DNA from: RGZA01 sp964568585
GTDB lineage: Bacteria; Pseudomonadota; Alphaproteobacteria; UBA9219; RGZA01
Assembly (NCBI GenBank): GCA_964568585.1
Contig: CAZMQI010000005.1
Coordinates: 21,670 to 85,669, forward strand
Reading direction: 5' to 3'
DNA length: 64,000 nt
Program-made: the position numbers and the translations under genes
Shown here: positions 25,461-32,937 of the stretch, in pieces
How the letters are laid out: every line of letters begins with the position of its first letter
How positions within the stretch are numbered: the stretch's first letter is position 1
The notes under the pieces: model-generated
Database searches by the model: none
What the model was told of the DNA's origin: nothing
Seen by the model: the letters and a program-made list of their open reading frames with translations, nothing else

Positions 25461-26597
25461 ATGCTCAAATCCCTTGAAGGTAAAACCATTTTGCAAATCG
25501 TTCCCTCGCTGGATGTGGGCGGGCCGGAACGTTCAACGCTGGATGTCGCGGCGGCTATCGTGCGCGCGGGCGGGCGGGCATTTGTTATCTCGGCTGGCGG
25601 ACGCATGGTCGATGAATTGGAAAAATCCGGCGCCACACATTTCAGCTGGGAAGCAAGCAGCAAAGATCCGCGCATCATCTGGAAGAACCATAATCTGCTC
25701 AAAGATTTCGTACGCATGGAACATGTGGCGCTGGTGCATGTGCGCTCACGCGCGCCAGCTTGGTCGGCCTATATGGCGACACGGGAATCCAAAGTGCCAA
25801 TGGTTACCACCATGCACTCCAGCTATCAAACCAATTTACCGTGGGAAAAATTCTATAACTCCATCATGACCAAGGGCGAACGCGTGATTGCGCTGTCGCG
25901 CAGCATGGCAGAATATATCGAACACCATTATAATGTACCGCCGCAACGCATCACCGTTATTCCGCGCGGCATCGATTTGAACGTCTATAACCGCGATGTG
26001 GTGAGCGATGAACGCCGCGAGAAATTCGCAGCATCCGTGCTGTTACCAAAGGATGTGCCGTTCATCCTGTTCCCGGGCCGCCTAATGAAAGCCAAGGGTC
26101 AAGAATTGGCATTGCATGCCTTGGCCAAAATCAACGAACCGTTCTTTGCATTGATTGTAGGACCCGATCATGAACATATCGGTTACCGCGAACATCTGAA
26201 ATCGCTCAAGCAAAAATTATTCCTGCAGGACAAAGTGTCCTTCCTTGACCATGTGGATTTGCCAGCGGCGTATATGCAAGCGAATGTCGTGTTGTGCCCC
26301 AGCCAGATTGCAGAACCGTTTGGCCGCGTGGCAGCAGAAGCGCAAGCGATGGGCGTCCCCGTGATTGCCAGCAATCTTGGTGCAATGGCAGAAACCATTT
26401 TGAACGGCGAAACCGGTTGGCTGGTTGAACCGGGGGATGTCGATGCGCTTGCAGATTCCATCCGCAATGCATTGCAGCTTTCGCATTCCAACCGTTTGGC
26501 CATGGCGGAAAAATCCATCATCCATGCGCGGTCCAACTTCAATATGGAACGCATGTGCGCCACCACGCTTGCGGTTTACTCGGAATTGCTCAAATAA
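25461..26597 (+). CDS. Glycosyltransferase family 4
   Basis: The 378-residue GT-B enzyme starts with ILQIVPSLDVGGPERSTLDVA, the N-terminal signature of GT4 enzymes acting on lipid-linked or LPS sugars. IPRGIDLNVYNR, FILFPGRLMKAKGQELAL and PSQIAEPFGRVAAEAQAMGVPVIASNLGAMAETI (E-x7-E donor site) follow in the usual order. Many alphaproteobacterial LPS core enzymes have this layout. The acceptor is unknown. A ribosome-binding site AAGGA precedes the ATG, and a rho-independent terminator follows the stop. It is a single-gene unit. Confidence 0.9.
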   Translation: MLKSLEGKTILQIVPSLDVGGPERSTLDVAAAIVRAGGRAFVISAGGRMVDELEKSGATHFSWEASSKDPRIIWKNHNLLKDFVRMEHVALVHVRSRAPAWSAYMATRESKVPMVTTMHSSYQTNLPWEKFYNSIMTKGERVIALSRSMAEYIEHHYNVPPQRITVIPRGIDLNVYNRDVVSDERREKFAASVLLPKDVPFILFPGRLMKAKGQELALHALAKINEPFFALIVGPDHEHIGYREHLKSLKQKLFLQDKVSFLDHVDLPAAYMQANVVLCPSQIAEPFGRVAAEAQAMGVPVIASNLGAMAETILNGETGWLVEPGDVDALADSIRNALQLSHSNRLAMAEKSIIHARSNFNMERMCATTLAVYSELLK

Positions 26598-26616
26598 CCC
26601 TGCCTGCCAACCTCGC

Positions 26617-26646
26617 AAAAAAGGCCTTAAATAGGCCTTTTTTCGC
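26617..26646 (+). terminator. Rho-independent terminator after the GT4 gene
   Basis: AAAAAAGGCCT-TAAAT-AGGCCTTTTTT is a perfect stem with a T-run, 20 bases after the stop codon. Confidence 0.88.
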
Positions 26647-26648
26647 AT

Positions 26649-26663
26649 TGAAACTAATTTTGC
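26649..26663 (+). promoter_or_regulatory. Motif TGAAACTAATTTTGC upstream of the repeat-protein gene
   Basis: The same 15 bases occur twice before the gene at 56258 (56156-56170 and 56207-56221). All three copies have the same orientation relative to the downstream gene. It could be a promoter element or a regulator site shared by two otherwise unrelated unknown genes. Confidence 0.5.
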
Positions 26664-26744
26664 TATATCTCCCGCCCGTACAAAAAAGTTAAAAATAGCG
26701 CCATATAACAGCATTATTTTTTAAGATTTTTGTAAAGGTTGACC

Positions 26745-28199
26745 ATGGCCAAAGCTATCAGACGCGACAGCAAACCCGAACGCACAGCAATTATTTATAC
26801 CCATGCTTATGATGTCTTATCGGAAATGCAATTTGGCAAAGGCAGCAGCGCGGTACGGTTAAGCAAAGCGGATGTTAAAAAAACCGCGCGGCAGATTTCA
26901 CGCGCCTTTGCCCATTTTCTGGGTGACAAATCCTTAACCCGCGAAAGCGAAGTCTACGAATTCCAGCGCAAATATGATGCGTTTATTGCAGGACTTGAAA
27001 AACGCGGCTTGCATTTCTCACCAGAAAAAATTGCGCGCATCGCAGTACTTGCGCCTAATATCATCACCGGCGATCCGAAAACTACGCTTGGCAATCTGTT
27101 TGGAAGCCGCGATGCAAAAAAAGGCATCCATCATAAAGGCCTTATCGAACGCATTCGTGACAACGGCATTACCCTTACGAATGAAGATCTGGAACGCATT
27201 CTGGTGCGTGCGCCGCAATGGGCATATTTAAGCCCCGATACCGTCATTGCCAAATTATTCGGCGGCAAGGATAGGGACGGTAACCTGCATATTGGCATCT
27301 TTCCTGCGCTGGAAACACAGTTTGGAAAAGCCAAACTCACCGATAAACAAAAGCACGATATGCTGGTACGCAACCCGCAACTGGCATACCAGACGGGTAT
27401 GATCCCCAATCTTTTTGGCAAACGCAATGCTAAGGGCAAGCGCACACGCCTTGGTCTGTATGACAAGCTGGCCGCATTGGGCGCAAACCTCACACCGCAG
27501 GAAAAAGCCAAACTGCTTGCCGACTTTCCGCAGCTTGGCAGCCAGCGTCCCGACAGCAGCATCAACCGCTTCCTGATGAAGCGCCACTTAAAATTTATCT
27601 CCGGCGTGCGCGGGCGGGCGCAAGCACCCGTGAACGGTCAAGACATGACCAACGGCGTTGGCTATTACCTGTTTGCGATTGCCGCATGCGAATTGGTGGG
27701 CAATACCAGCAGCAAGATTGGCAGCGTCAATACCTATGAAGGAACGCGCAATGGCATTCTACGCAGCTTTGGCTACCTCACGCGTTCAAGACTTGATGCA
27801 GCGGTGGCAAGACATCTTAAGCTTGATGCAAAAACAGCAAAACGCATCCGCGCTGCTGCCGCCAATGATAATCTGGAAGACAGCATTAAAAGCAAATACG
27901 CCCTGCCAAACCGCACAAGAAAGCGCCTGCTGAATGGCTTTATCACAGCCGAGCGTCAAATCTGCGAATACAGCCGCGCTAATATCAAGCATCAATTACG
28001 TCACGGCGAAGAGGCAATCTATGGCGAAGACAGACCTGATATATCACGCACCGTATTCGGCACGAAGCTGGTCAATGCCGCACAAAATACGTCAGGCAAA
28101 CTCAGCGATGACGACGTACAAAGCGCGCGCGAACATCTTTATTACCGCATGCACATCATGATGAATACGCGTCGCCAAACAGCGCTCAATAACGGTTAA
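26745..28199 (+). CDS. Helical-repeat protein, distantly like mTERF repeats
   Basis: The 484-residue protein has no signal peptide. Residues about 90-290 contain four units of 41-55 residues, each with a pattern like LT.EDLERILVRAPQW.Y..PDTVIAKLFG followed by a basic loop (SRDAKKG, GKDRDGN, GKRNAKGKR) and a helix. Helix pairs with a central P-Q/N recall mitochondrial termination factor (mTERF) repeats, a nucleic-acid-binding solenoid, but this is only a resemblance. The C-terminal 190 residues are basic and helical. AAAGG lies six bases before ATG 26745. A TTG at 26739 is less likely to be the start. It shares an upstream motif with the gene at 56258. Confidence 0.6.
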   Translation: MAKAIRRDSKPERTAIIYTHAYDVLSEMQFGKGSSAVRLSKADVKKTARQISRAFAHFLGDKSLTRESEVYEFQRKYDAFIAGLEKRGLHFSPEKIARIAVLAPNIITGDPKTTLGNLFGSRDAKKGIHHKGLIERIRDNGITLTNEDLERILVRAPQWAYLSPDTVIAKLFGGKDRDGNLHIGIFPALETQFGKAKLTDKQKHDMLVRNPQLAYQTGMIPNLFGKRNAKGKRTRLGLYDKLAALGANLTPQEKAKLLADFPQLGSQRPDSSINRFLMKRHLKFISGVRGRAQAPVNGQDMTNGVGYYLFAIAACELVGNTSSKIGSVNTYEGTRNGILRSFGYLTRSRLDAAVARHLKLDAKTAKRIRAAAANDNLEDSIKSKYALPNRTRKRLLNGFITAERQICEYSRANIKHQLRHGEEAIYGEDRPDISRTVFGTKLVNAAQNTSGKLSDDDVQSAREHLYYRMHIMMNTRRQTALNNG

Positions 28200-28801
28200 G
28201 GCCTATACAAGCCGGAATAGGTCAAGCGCAGCTTCGCCAGTTTTGGCAAGTCATGCATGACGATGTACGGGTTGGTCATATTCCGCGGCAGATAATTTTG
28301 ATGATAGTCTTCCGCCGGATAAAACGCCTTTAACGGCTCTACCTTTGTTACAATAGCGCCGGAATATTTCTTGGCCTTGGTCAACTCGGCAATTTTATCT
28401 TTCACCGCTTTTTCCTGTTCGGCATTACTGGTAAAAACTTCCGAACGGTATTGCGTGCCTTTATCGGGGCCTTGATAATTTAATTGCGTCGGGTCATGCG
28501 CTACGTTGAAATACACATCCAGTAACTGGTTCAATGAGACCTGCGCGGGGTCATAAGTGATTTGTACGCTTTCGGCGTGGCCGGTATCACCATCGCTCAC
28601 GCGGTCATAATTCGCTGTATCGGCTTCCCCGCCTGCGTAACCTGATGTCGCGGTAACAACGCCCTTCACATGCTCAAACACAGCTTCCACGCCCCAAAAG
28701 CAACCGCCTGCCACAACGATGCGTTCCGTTTTAGAAGCAGGCTCCGCATGCGCGATATTACACATCATTGCCAGCATAACAGCCGATAAAAGATACTTCA
28801 T
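28196..28801 (-). CDS. msrA: Exported peptide-methionine (S)-S-oxide reductase MsrA
   Basis: Starting at ATG 28801 the protein has 201 residues with a signal peptide (KYLLSAVMLAMMCNIAHAEP), so it acts in the periplasm. The catalytic motif GGCFWG and the family block SGYAGG, GHAESVQITYDPAQVSLNQLLDVYF, YRSEVF and AEDYHQNYL are present. It repairs methionine-S-sulfoxide in exported proteins. Its start lies four bases after the stop codon of the exported msrB, and it is the last gene of a four-gene Msr operon. The resolving electron source in the periplasm is not apparent in the window. Confidence 0.93.
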   Translation of the reverse strand: MKYLLSAVMLAMMCNIAHAEPASKTERIVVAGGCFWGVEAVFEHVKGVVTATSGYAGGEADTANYDRVSDGDTGHAESVQITYDPAQVSLNQLLDVYFNVAHDPTQLNYQGPDKGTQYRSEVFTSNAEQEKAVKDKIAELTKAKKYSGAIVTKVEPLKAFYPAEDYHQNYLPRNMTNPYIVMHDLPKLAKLRLTYSGLYRP

Positions 28802-28805
28802 CCTA

Positions 28806-29303
28806 TCAAGCCTTCGGTACAAATTTTAAAACTGCACCATTGCAGCAATAACGCAGGCCCGTTGGCTCTGGCCCATCTTCGAATAGATGCCCGTGATGTC
28901 CGCCGCACCGCGCGCAATGGAATTCGGTGCGCGTCATGAACAGGCTTTTATCCTGTTTGGTTGCAACATGGCGCTGTATCGCGAAATAAAAACTTGGCCA
29001 TCCAGTGCCGCTTTCGAATTTCGTATTTGATTCAAACAATGGATAATCACAGCCAACGCAATGGAATGTGCCTTCGCGGTGTTCGTCCACCAGTTTACTG
29101 GTGAAGGGTGCTTCGGTGCCTTCCTTCCGCAAAATGCGATATTGCTCCGGCGTTAAGGTTTTCTTCCATTCCTCATCGGTCTTGGTGATTTCAAATGTAT
29201 TGACTGCTGTTGCAGCCGCCAGAGGCTTTCCTGACGCTAGCAAACCGATGGCCATCACACCCGTGAACATAAACTCCCGTCGCTTCATATAAATCAGCTT
29301 CAT
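28806..29303 (-). CDS. msrB: Exported methionine (R)-sulfoxide reductase MsrB (Tat-type signal)
   Basis: From ATG 29303 the protein has 165 residues. It opens with MKRREFMFTGVMAIGLLASG, a twin-arginine-like signal, so the enzyme is probably exported folded. The zinc cysteines CVGC and CARC, the GTGWPSF block, HHGHLFEDGPEPTGLRYC and the catalytic Cys in RYCCNGAVLKF are all present. The start codon overlaps the stop codon of the preceding msrA by four bases (ATGA), with GGAAGG as ribosome-binding site. With the exported MsrA it gives stereo-complete repair in the periplasm. Confidence 0.93.
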   Translation of the reverse strand: MKLIYMKRREFMFTGVMAIGLLASGKPLAAATAVNTFEITKTDEEWKKTLTPEQYRILRKEGTEAPFTSKLVDEHREGTFHCVGCDYPLFESNTKFESGTGWPSFYFAIQRHVATKQDKSLFMTRTEFHCARCGGHHGHLFEDGPEPTGLRYCCNGAVLKFVPKA

Positions 29304-29806
29304 GAACCAACCTTCCAGTTCGGTCTGATAAAATGGCATGTATAGCCATTGGGATGCTGCATCAGATAATCCTGATGGTAATCTTCGGCTATATAGAACT
29401 TCGAGGCAGGTGTTACTTCGGTTACAATATGCCCAGGAAATTTTTGCGATGCGTTCAATTCATTAATCAGCTGCGTTGCCACCTTCTTCTGCTCCTCATC
29501 CAAATAGAAAATAGCGGAGCGATAGGACGGCCCCACATCATTGCCCTGCCTGTTCTTCGTCGTCGGGTCATGAATCTGGAAAAAGAATTCCAAGATATTG
29601 CGATACGATGTCACATCGCTATCAAAGGTGATTTCCACGGCTTCGGCATGACCTGTAGTTTTTGACGTCACATCCTTATAAGTAGGATTAGGAAATGTGC
29701 CGCCGGTATACCCGACATCGGTACTGAGCACACCTGGTTGCTTGCGGATTAAATCCTCCATGCCCCAAAAACAACCGCCTGCTATAATCGCGCGCTGTTC
29801 TGTCAT
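29300..29806 (-). CDS. msrA: Cytoplasmic peptide-methionine (S)-S-oxide reductase MsrA
   Basis: The 168-residue protein has no signal peptide and begins with EQRAIIAGGCFWGMEDLIRKQPGVLSTDVGYTGG, with the catalytic Cys in GGCFWG. GHAEAVEITFD, YRSAIFYLDEEQ and AEDYHQDYL complete the family pattern. It reduces methionine-S-sulfoxide. It lies nine bases after the first msrB and overlaps the exported msrB. It differs clearly from the second MsrA (28196-28801), so the two are not a recent duplication. Confidence 0.95.
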   Translation of the reverse strand: MTEQRAIIAGGCFWGMEDLIRKQPGVLSTDVGYTGGTFPNPTYKDVTSKTTGHAEAVEITFDSDVTSYRNILEFFFQIHDPTTKNRQGNDVGPSYRSAIFYLDEEQKKVATQLINELNASQKFPGHIVTEVTPASKFYIAEDYHQDYLMQHPNGYTCHFIRPNWKVGS

Positions 29807-29815
29807 GTCGTACTC

Positions 29816-30256
29816 CTAAAAAATGTCCAGGTATTCGCCGTAACCTTCTTGTTCCAATTCATCCTTGGGAATGAAGCGAAGCGATGCGGAGTTGATGCAA
29901 TAGCGCAATCCCGTTTCAGCAGGGCCGTCGTCAAACACGTGGCCGAGATGGCTGTCGGCGTGCTTGGAACGCACCTCCACCCGCACCATGCCATGGCTGC
30001 TATCGCGTGTTTCAACGACATGTTGGTCATTCAATGGACGCGTAAAACTTGGCCAGCCCGTGCCGCTATCAAATTTATCGGTTGAGGAAAATAACGGCTC
30101 GCCCGACACCACATCCACATAAATGCCAGCACGCTTTTCATTCCAGAAGGCATTGTGGAAGGGCGGCTCCGTGCCGCACGCTTGCGTCACATGGCGCTGG
30201 ATGTCATCTAACTGGGCGATAGCAGCCGGATTTTTTGAATAGGATTTAGCACTCAT
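29816..30256 (-). CDS. msrB: Cytoplasmic methionine (R)-sulfoxide reductase MsrB, zinc-free type
   Basis: The 146-residue protein has GIYVDVVSGEPLFSSTDKFDSGTGWPSF and HLGHVFDDGPAETGLRYCINSASLRFIP, with the catalytic Cys in RYCINS. The CxxC pairs that bind zinc in other MsrB forms are absent (VVSGE in place of CxxC), so it is the metal-free form. No signal peptide is seen. This is the first gene of the Msr operon. A SigF-like promoter (30322-30348) lies 66 bases upstream, and GGAG precedes the ATG. Confidence 0.94.
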   Translation of the reverse strand: MSAKSYSKNPAAIAQLDDIQRHVTQACGTEPPFHNAFWNEKRAGIYVDVVSGEPLFSSTDKFDSGTGWPSFTRPLNDQHVVETRDSSHGMVRVEVRSKHADSHLGHVFDDGPAETGLRYCINSASLRFIPKDELEQEGYGEYLDIF

Positions 30257-30321
30257 TGAGTGTCTCCTTGCTTAGACATAGACTTAAATATATAGGTTTG
30301 TTAGGGTCATCTATCAAATCA

Positions 30322-30348
30322 TTCGTCAATCAAAGGCTTGATGGTTAC
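30322..30348 (-). promoter_or_regulatory. SigF-type promoter for the Msr operon
   Basis: On the minus strand the sequence reads GTAACC-N17-CGAA, one base longer in the spacer than the Caulobacter SigF consensus GTAACC-N16-CGAA. It overlaps the first codons of the divergent sigF-like gene, so SigF activity would connect directly with the Msr genes. Confidence 0.6.
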
Positions 30349-30919
30349 AGGATCAGATAAATATAGCGCGTTCACAGAACTGCTCCGTAATGCCAATGGT
30401 GGCGATACGGCTAGCTATACTCGATTTTTAACCGGCATTGCGCCCTTATTACGGCGCATGATTGCCGCGCGCATTCCCACGGCTGATGTCGAGGATGTTG
30501 TGCAGGAAGTGTTGATTTCAATACATAAGGCGCGCCATACCTATGACGGGGAACGCCCCATTATGCCATGGCTGGCATCCATTACCCATTTCCGCATGAC
30601 CGATTATCTGCGTAAGCACTATGCCACCATGCGCCACCACACGACCGACATCGCCGAAGTGCAGGATATTCTGGCCGATATGAGTTTAAGTGTAACCGAA
30701 AGTACCGCTTCCTCCGAATCCATCGAAGCATTGTTAAAAGATGTGCCAGAAAAGCAGAAGCGTATTTTAACCATGATGCATGTCGAAGGATTTACCGCGC
30801 GGCAAGTGGGACAAAAGCTGAATATGAATGAATCCGCCGTGAAAGTTGCAGCACACCGAGCAATGAAGAAGATACGAGCCGAAAAAATCAAAAGCGAATT
30901 AAAAGCCGGAAAAGCATGA
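30341..30919 (+). CDS. sigF: ECF sigma factor (SigF-like)
   Basis: The 192-residue protein has sigma region 2 (DVEDVVQEVLISIHKARHTYDGERPIMPWLASITHFRMTDYLRK) and region 4 (LLKDVPEKQKRILTMMHVEGFTARQVGQKLNMNESAVKVAAHRAMKKIR), and no regions 1 or 3, as in ECF factors. The downstream gene encodes its NrsF/DUF1109 anti-sigma with a four-base ATGA overlap. In Caulobacter the SigF/NrsF pair answers metal and oxidative stress and drives bufferin-type operons, the same gene set that follows here. ATG 30341 is preferred over the TTG three bases earlier. Confidence 0.85.
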   Translation: MVTGSDKYSAFTELLRNANGGDTASYTRFLTGIAPLLRRMIAARIPTADVEDVVQEVLISIHKARHTYDGERPIMPWLASITHFRMTDYLRKHYATMRHHTTDIAEVQDILADMSLSVTESTASSESIEALLKDVPEKQKRILTMMHVEGFTARQVGQKLNMNESAVKVAAHRAMKKIRAEKIKSELKAGKA

Positions 30920-31563
30920 CCAATACTAATGACCTCATCACGCAATTAAGCGGGGAAGCAAAGCCCCAACAGCGCAGCATTAAGCCAGCTAGGCTTGCGC
31001 TGCGCTTACTTGCTGTGTTGCTGATCTATGCCATCGGCGCGCAGGCAATCAGCGGTCTGCGCCCTGACCTTATCAGCAAGCTGACCGATTTCTGGTATGA
31101 AGCCGAAATTGTAAGCCTGCTATTCCTTGTGCTGACCTCGGCGTTTGCCAGCATCATGGCCATGGCACCCGATGCTTATCAAAAGCCTGCGCTGCTCAAA
31201 CTTCCTTACGTTGTGTTTGCTGTCATCGTCGTGCTGGTCGTCACACAATATGTCACGAACACGCATATCGATTATCCGATTATCGGCATTGAAACCAACG
31301 GCATTCAATGTGCGCTATGCCTTGCAGGACTTGCCATCATCCCGTCAGCGATTGTCTTTGCGGTTTTGAAAAAAGGTGCCAGCATTCGTCCGTTGCAAGC
31401 TGGCGCATTCGCAGTGTTCACTGCCACCGGTATCGGGTGCCTTACCCTGCGCCTTGCCGAACAAACTGATAATATGATGCATCTGGCATTGTGGCATTAT
31501 CTGCCCACACTGTGCTTTGCGATGCTGGGCGCAATCTTGGGTAAATTACTACTGAAGTGGTAA
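30916..31563 (+). CDS. nrsF: Anti-sigma factor of the NrsF/DUF1109 family
   Basis: The 215-residue protein has six hydrophobic segments (LALRLLAVLLIYAIGAQAI, IVSLLFLVLTSAFASIMAM, LPYVVFAVIVVLVVTQYV, GLAIIPSAIVFAVLK and two more). A Cys pair is placed as CALC in the loop after the third, as in NrsF, where cysteines sense metal or oxidant. It should hold the sigma factor at the inner membrane and release it on stress. Its start overlaps the sigF stop codon. A stem-loop terminator follows the gene and is shared with the convergent bufA1. Confidence 0.8.
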   Translation: MTNTNDLITQLSGEAKPQQRSIKPARLALRLLAVLLIYAIGAQAISGLRPDLISKLTDFWYEAEIVSLLFLVLTSAFASIMAMAPDAYQKPALLKLPYVVFAVIVVLVVTQYVTNTHIDYPIIGIETNGIQCALCLAGLAIIPSAIVFAVLKKGASIRPLQAGAFAVFTATGIGCLTLRLAEQTDNMMHLALWHYLPTLCFAMLGAILGKLLLKW

Positions 31564-31569
31564 AAAAAT

Positions 31570-31590
31570 GGGAGAGGCTTTCGCCTCCCC
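31570..31590. terminator. Bidirectional terminator between nrsF and bufA1
   Basis: GGGAGAGGC-TTTC-GCCTCCCC forms a stem with one bulge in the 49-base space between convergent genes. A-rich bases on one side and moderately T-rich bases on the other support use from both strands. Confidence 0.65.
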
Positions 31591-31612
31591 CATCATCAAT
31601 TCAAAAAACCTC

Positions 31613-31882
31613 TTATTCCTTGGTTCCATTAGCTAGCTTATCGCAAACGCCTTTTGGCAGATAAACCCATACATTCGGGTCTGCGTCTTTCTTGGCAGCG
31701 CCCGCGCAACCATTCTTGCCATCCTTGGATGCACAGTCGTTTTTGGAAGCTTTGGCAACGCCATAGCATTTCTCGCGGTCTGGTTTAGCAGCGCCCATTT
31801 CTTCAGCCCCGGCAAAACTAGGGGCAAGGCTTGCGCCCATTAAACCAGCAAGAACAGCAGCAGCGATAAGGGGGTTCTTCAT
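31613..31882 (-). CDS. bufA1: Bufferin precursor BufA1 (DUF2282)
   Basis: From ATG 31882 (GGAG six bases upstream) this is an 89-residue protein with a signal sequence (KNPLIAAAVLAGLMGASLAPSFAGAEE) and four cysteines, C39, C50, C59 and C80. The pattern EKCYGVAKASKNDCASK ... NVWVYLPKGVC is that of DUF2282, the BufA1 bufferins. In known bufferins some cysteines are turned into thio-oxazoles by the BufB/BufC enzymes, and the exported peptide binds copper. The gene is divergent from the bufA2-like genes and has its own SigF-type promoter. BufB/BufC lie 1 kb away on the other strand. Confidence 0.85.
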   Translation of the reverse strand: MKNPLIAAAVLAGLMGASLAPSFAGAEEMGAAKPDREKCYGVAKASKNDCASKDGKNGCAGAAKKDADPNVWVYLPKGVCDKLANGTKE

Positions 31883-31932
31883 ATATGACTCCATGGGGTT
31901 ACAGGGGGTGGGTGGTGTGGTTGTAACGATGA

Positions 31933-31958
31933 TTCGCAGCATAATGCAGTTTGGTTAC
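31933..31958 (-). promoter_or_regulatory. SigF-type promoter for bufA1
   Basis: On the minus strand the sequence reads GTAACC-N16-CGAA, an exact match to the Caulobacter SigF consensus. It ends 51 bases before the bufA1 ATG. Confidence 0.72.
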
Positions 31959-31998
31959 ACATGAAAACTTTTAGCGATTTGCAGCTTGTTTCTTCTTT

Positions 31999-32024
31999 GT
32001 AACCACTTTTCAAATACCCCCGAA
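31999..32024 (+). promoter_or_regulatory. SigF-type promoter for the first bufA2-like gene
   Basis: GTAACC (31999-32004), 16 bases, CGAA (32021-32024): an exact match to the SigF consensus, 79 bases before the start codon. It points away from the bufA1 promoter, with 40 bases between them. Confidence 0.72.
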
Positions 32025-32102
32025 TAGGGTCATATAACCCCTTAAATGCCATGCTTTATAAAAATATGGCATATCTTTTAACTACGTTTCGGAGAACTCC
32101 TC

Positions 32103-32402
32103 ATGTCACTCGCTTCTAAAAAATTTGCTGTTGCGGCACTCGCTGGCGCAATGACCCTTATGACCACCGCTGCATTTGCTGGTGACGATTTCCCATCATT
32201 GTACCCACAAGGTTACAAAGGTAACGGCTCGTCATACTCCGCAGAAAAAGCTTCATGCAAAGGCGCAGGTGGTTGCAACGCAGCTTCATGCCAACAAGTT
32301 GTAAAGCCAAAGCACACCAAGAAACACAAGAAAGCAGCGCCAGCTGCAGCTCCTGCACCAGCAGCAGCAATGAAGCCAGCTGAAAAGCCAGCTAAGCACT
32401 AA
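32103..32402 (+). CDS. Bufferin-like precursor peptide (BufA2-like), three-Cys type
   Basis: The 99-residue protein has a signal peptide (SKKFAVAALAGAMTLMTTAAFAGDD) and a short core ASCKGAGGCNAASC with cysteines C52, C58 and C63. A Lys/His-rich segment (KHTKKHKK) and an Ala/Pro-rich tail follow. The leader region closely resembles that of the next gene, so the two are probably paralogous precursors for the same modifying enzymes, with this one having a reduced core. The His/Lys tail could itself bind metal. GGAG lies seven bases before ATG. It has its own promoter and terminator. Confidence 0.65.
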   Translation: MSLASKKFAVAALAGAMTLMTTAAFAGDDFPSLYPQGYKGNGSSYSAEKASCKGAGGCNAASCQQVVKPKHTKKHKKAAPAAAPAPAAAMKPAEKPAKH

Positions 32403-32432
32403 GTATAAGCCTAACGGCTTATCACTGAATTG

Positions 32433-32465
32433 AAAGTGGGGGCAGCAATGCCTCCACTTTTTTTT
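32433..32465 (+). terminator. Terminator after the first bufA2-like gene
   Basis: AAAGTGGGGGCA-GCAA-TGCCTCCACTTT is a 12-base stem with one G-U pair, followed by a long T-run. The -35 site of the next SigF-type promoter begins directly after the T-run. A smaller hairpin, ATAAGCC-TAAC-GGCTTAT, lies at 32405-32422. Confidence 0.85.
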
Positions 32466-32491
32466 GTAACTGAATGTGTGATGTTCGCGAA
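32466..32491 (+). promoter_or_regulatory. SigF-type promoter for the second bufA2-like gene
   Basis: GTAACT (one mismatch to GTAACC), 16 bases, CGAA at 32488-32491. It lies 63 bases before the start codon. Confidence 0.65.
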
Positions 32492-32553
32492 TGAAGGGGT
32501 ATGCCGCGTGGATTGTCTTACGTGTGCATTCAATCAAACATGGAGAACATCTT

Positions 32554-32811
32554 ATGTCGTCACATTCAAACAAACTCGCCGTTGCTGCGCTTGCCGGTCT
32601 TTTAACCATGGGCTTTTCTGCTGCAACCACACATGCACAGGCAAACACCGACAAGGCCGCGGCCAGTGATACCCAGATGGAAAAGCACGCCTGCAAGGGA
32701 CAAAATTCCTGCAAAGGTAATGGCGGCTGCAAAACCGAAAAGAACGCATGCAAAGGCCATAATGAATGCAAGGGTCTTGGTGGCTGTGCAACCGATGGCA
32801 GCAAGAAGTAA
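32554..32811 (+). CDS. Bufferin-like precursor peptide (BufA2-like), six-Cys repeat type
   Basis: From ATG 32554 (GGAG eight bases upstream) this is an 85-residue protein with a signal peptide (NKLAVAALAGLLTMGFSAATTHAQA). The core consists of two copies of A-C-K-G-x-N-x-C-K-G-x-G-G-C, giving cysteines at 47, 53, 59, 66, 72 and 78. This evenly spaced Cys/Gly/Lys pattern is that of small exported peptides modified by DUF692 enzymes. It lies 127 bases before the fused bufBC gene, with a terminator between, so precursor mRNA would outnumber enzyme mRNA. Confidence 0.72.
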   Translation: MSSHSNKLAVAALAGLLTMGFSAATTHAQANTDKAAASDTQMEKHACKGQNSCKGNGGCKTEKNACKGHNECKGLGGCATDGSKK

Positions 32812-32868
32812 GCACACCCCTTCATTATTACTCACTGTGAGTTAGGTCACGGTAAAGCTAGTGAATAC

Positions 32869-32920
32869 TGGGCCATAAAACTGGCCCATAAACTGGGGGT
32901 GGCAACGCCCCCAGTTTTTT
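32869..32920 (+). terminator. Tandem hairpins/terminator between precursor and bufBC
   Basis: TGGGCCA-TAAAAC-TGGCCCA (32869-32888) is followed by AACTGGGGG/CCCCCAGTT with a T-run (32890-32920). ACTGGG recurs so that alternative pairings are possible. The second hairpin has full terminator form, and no separate promoter for bufBC is evident, so partial read-through probably sets the enzyme level. Confidence 0.75.
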
Positions 32921-32937
32921 TATAAATTGAAAACACA

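Noticed and set aside
30916..31563. The membrane protein after sigF as a transporter
   Set aside because: The six-helix layout with a Cys pair and the four-base overlap with the sigma gene fit an NrsF/DUF1109 anti-sigma much better.
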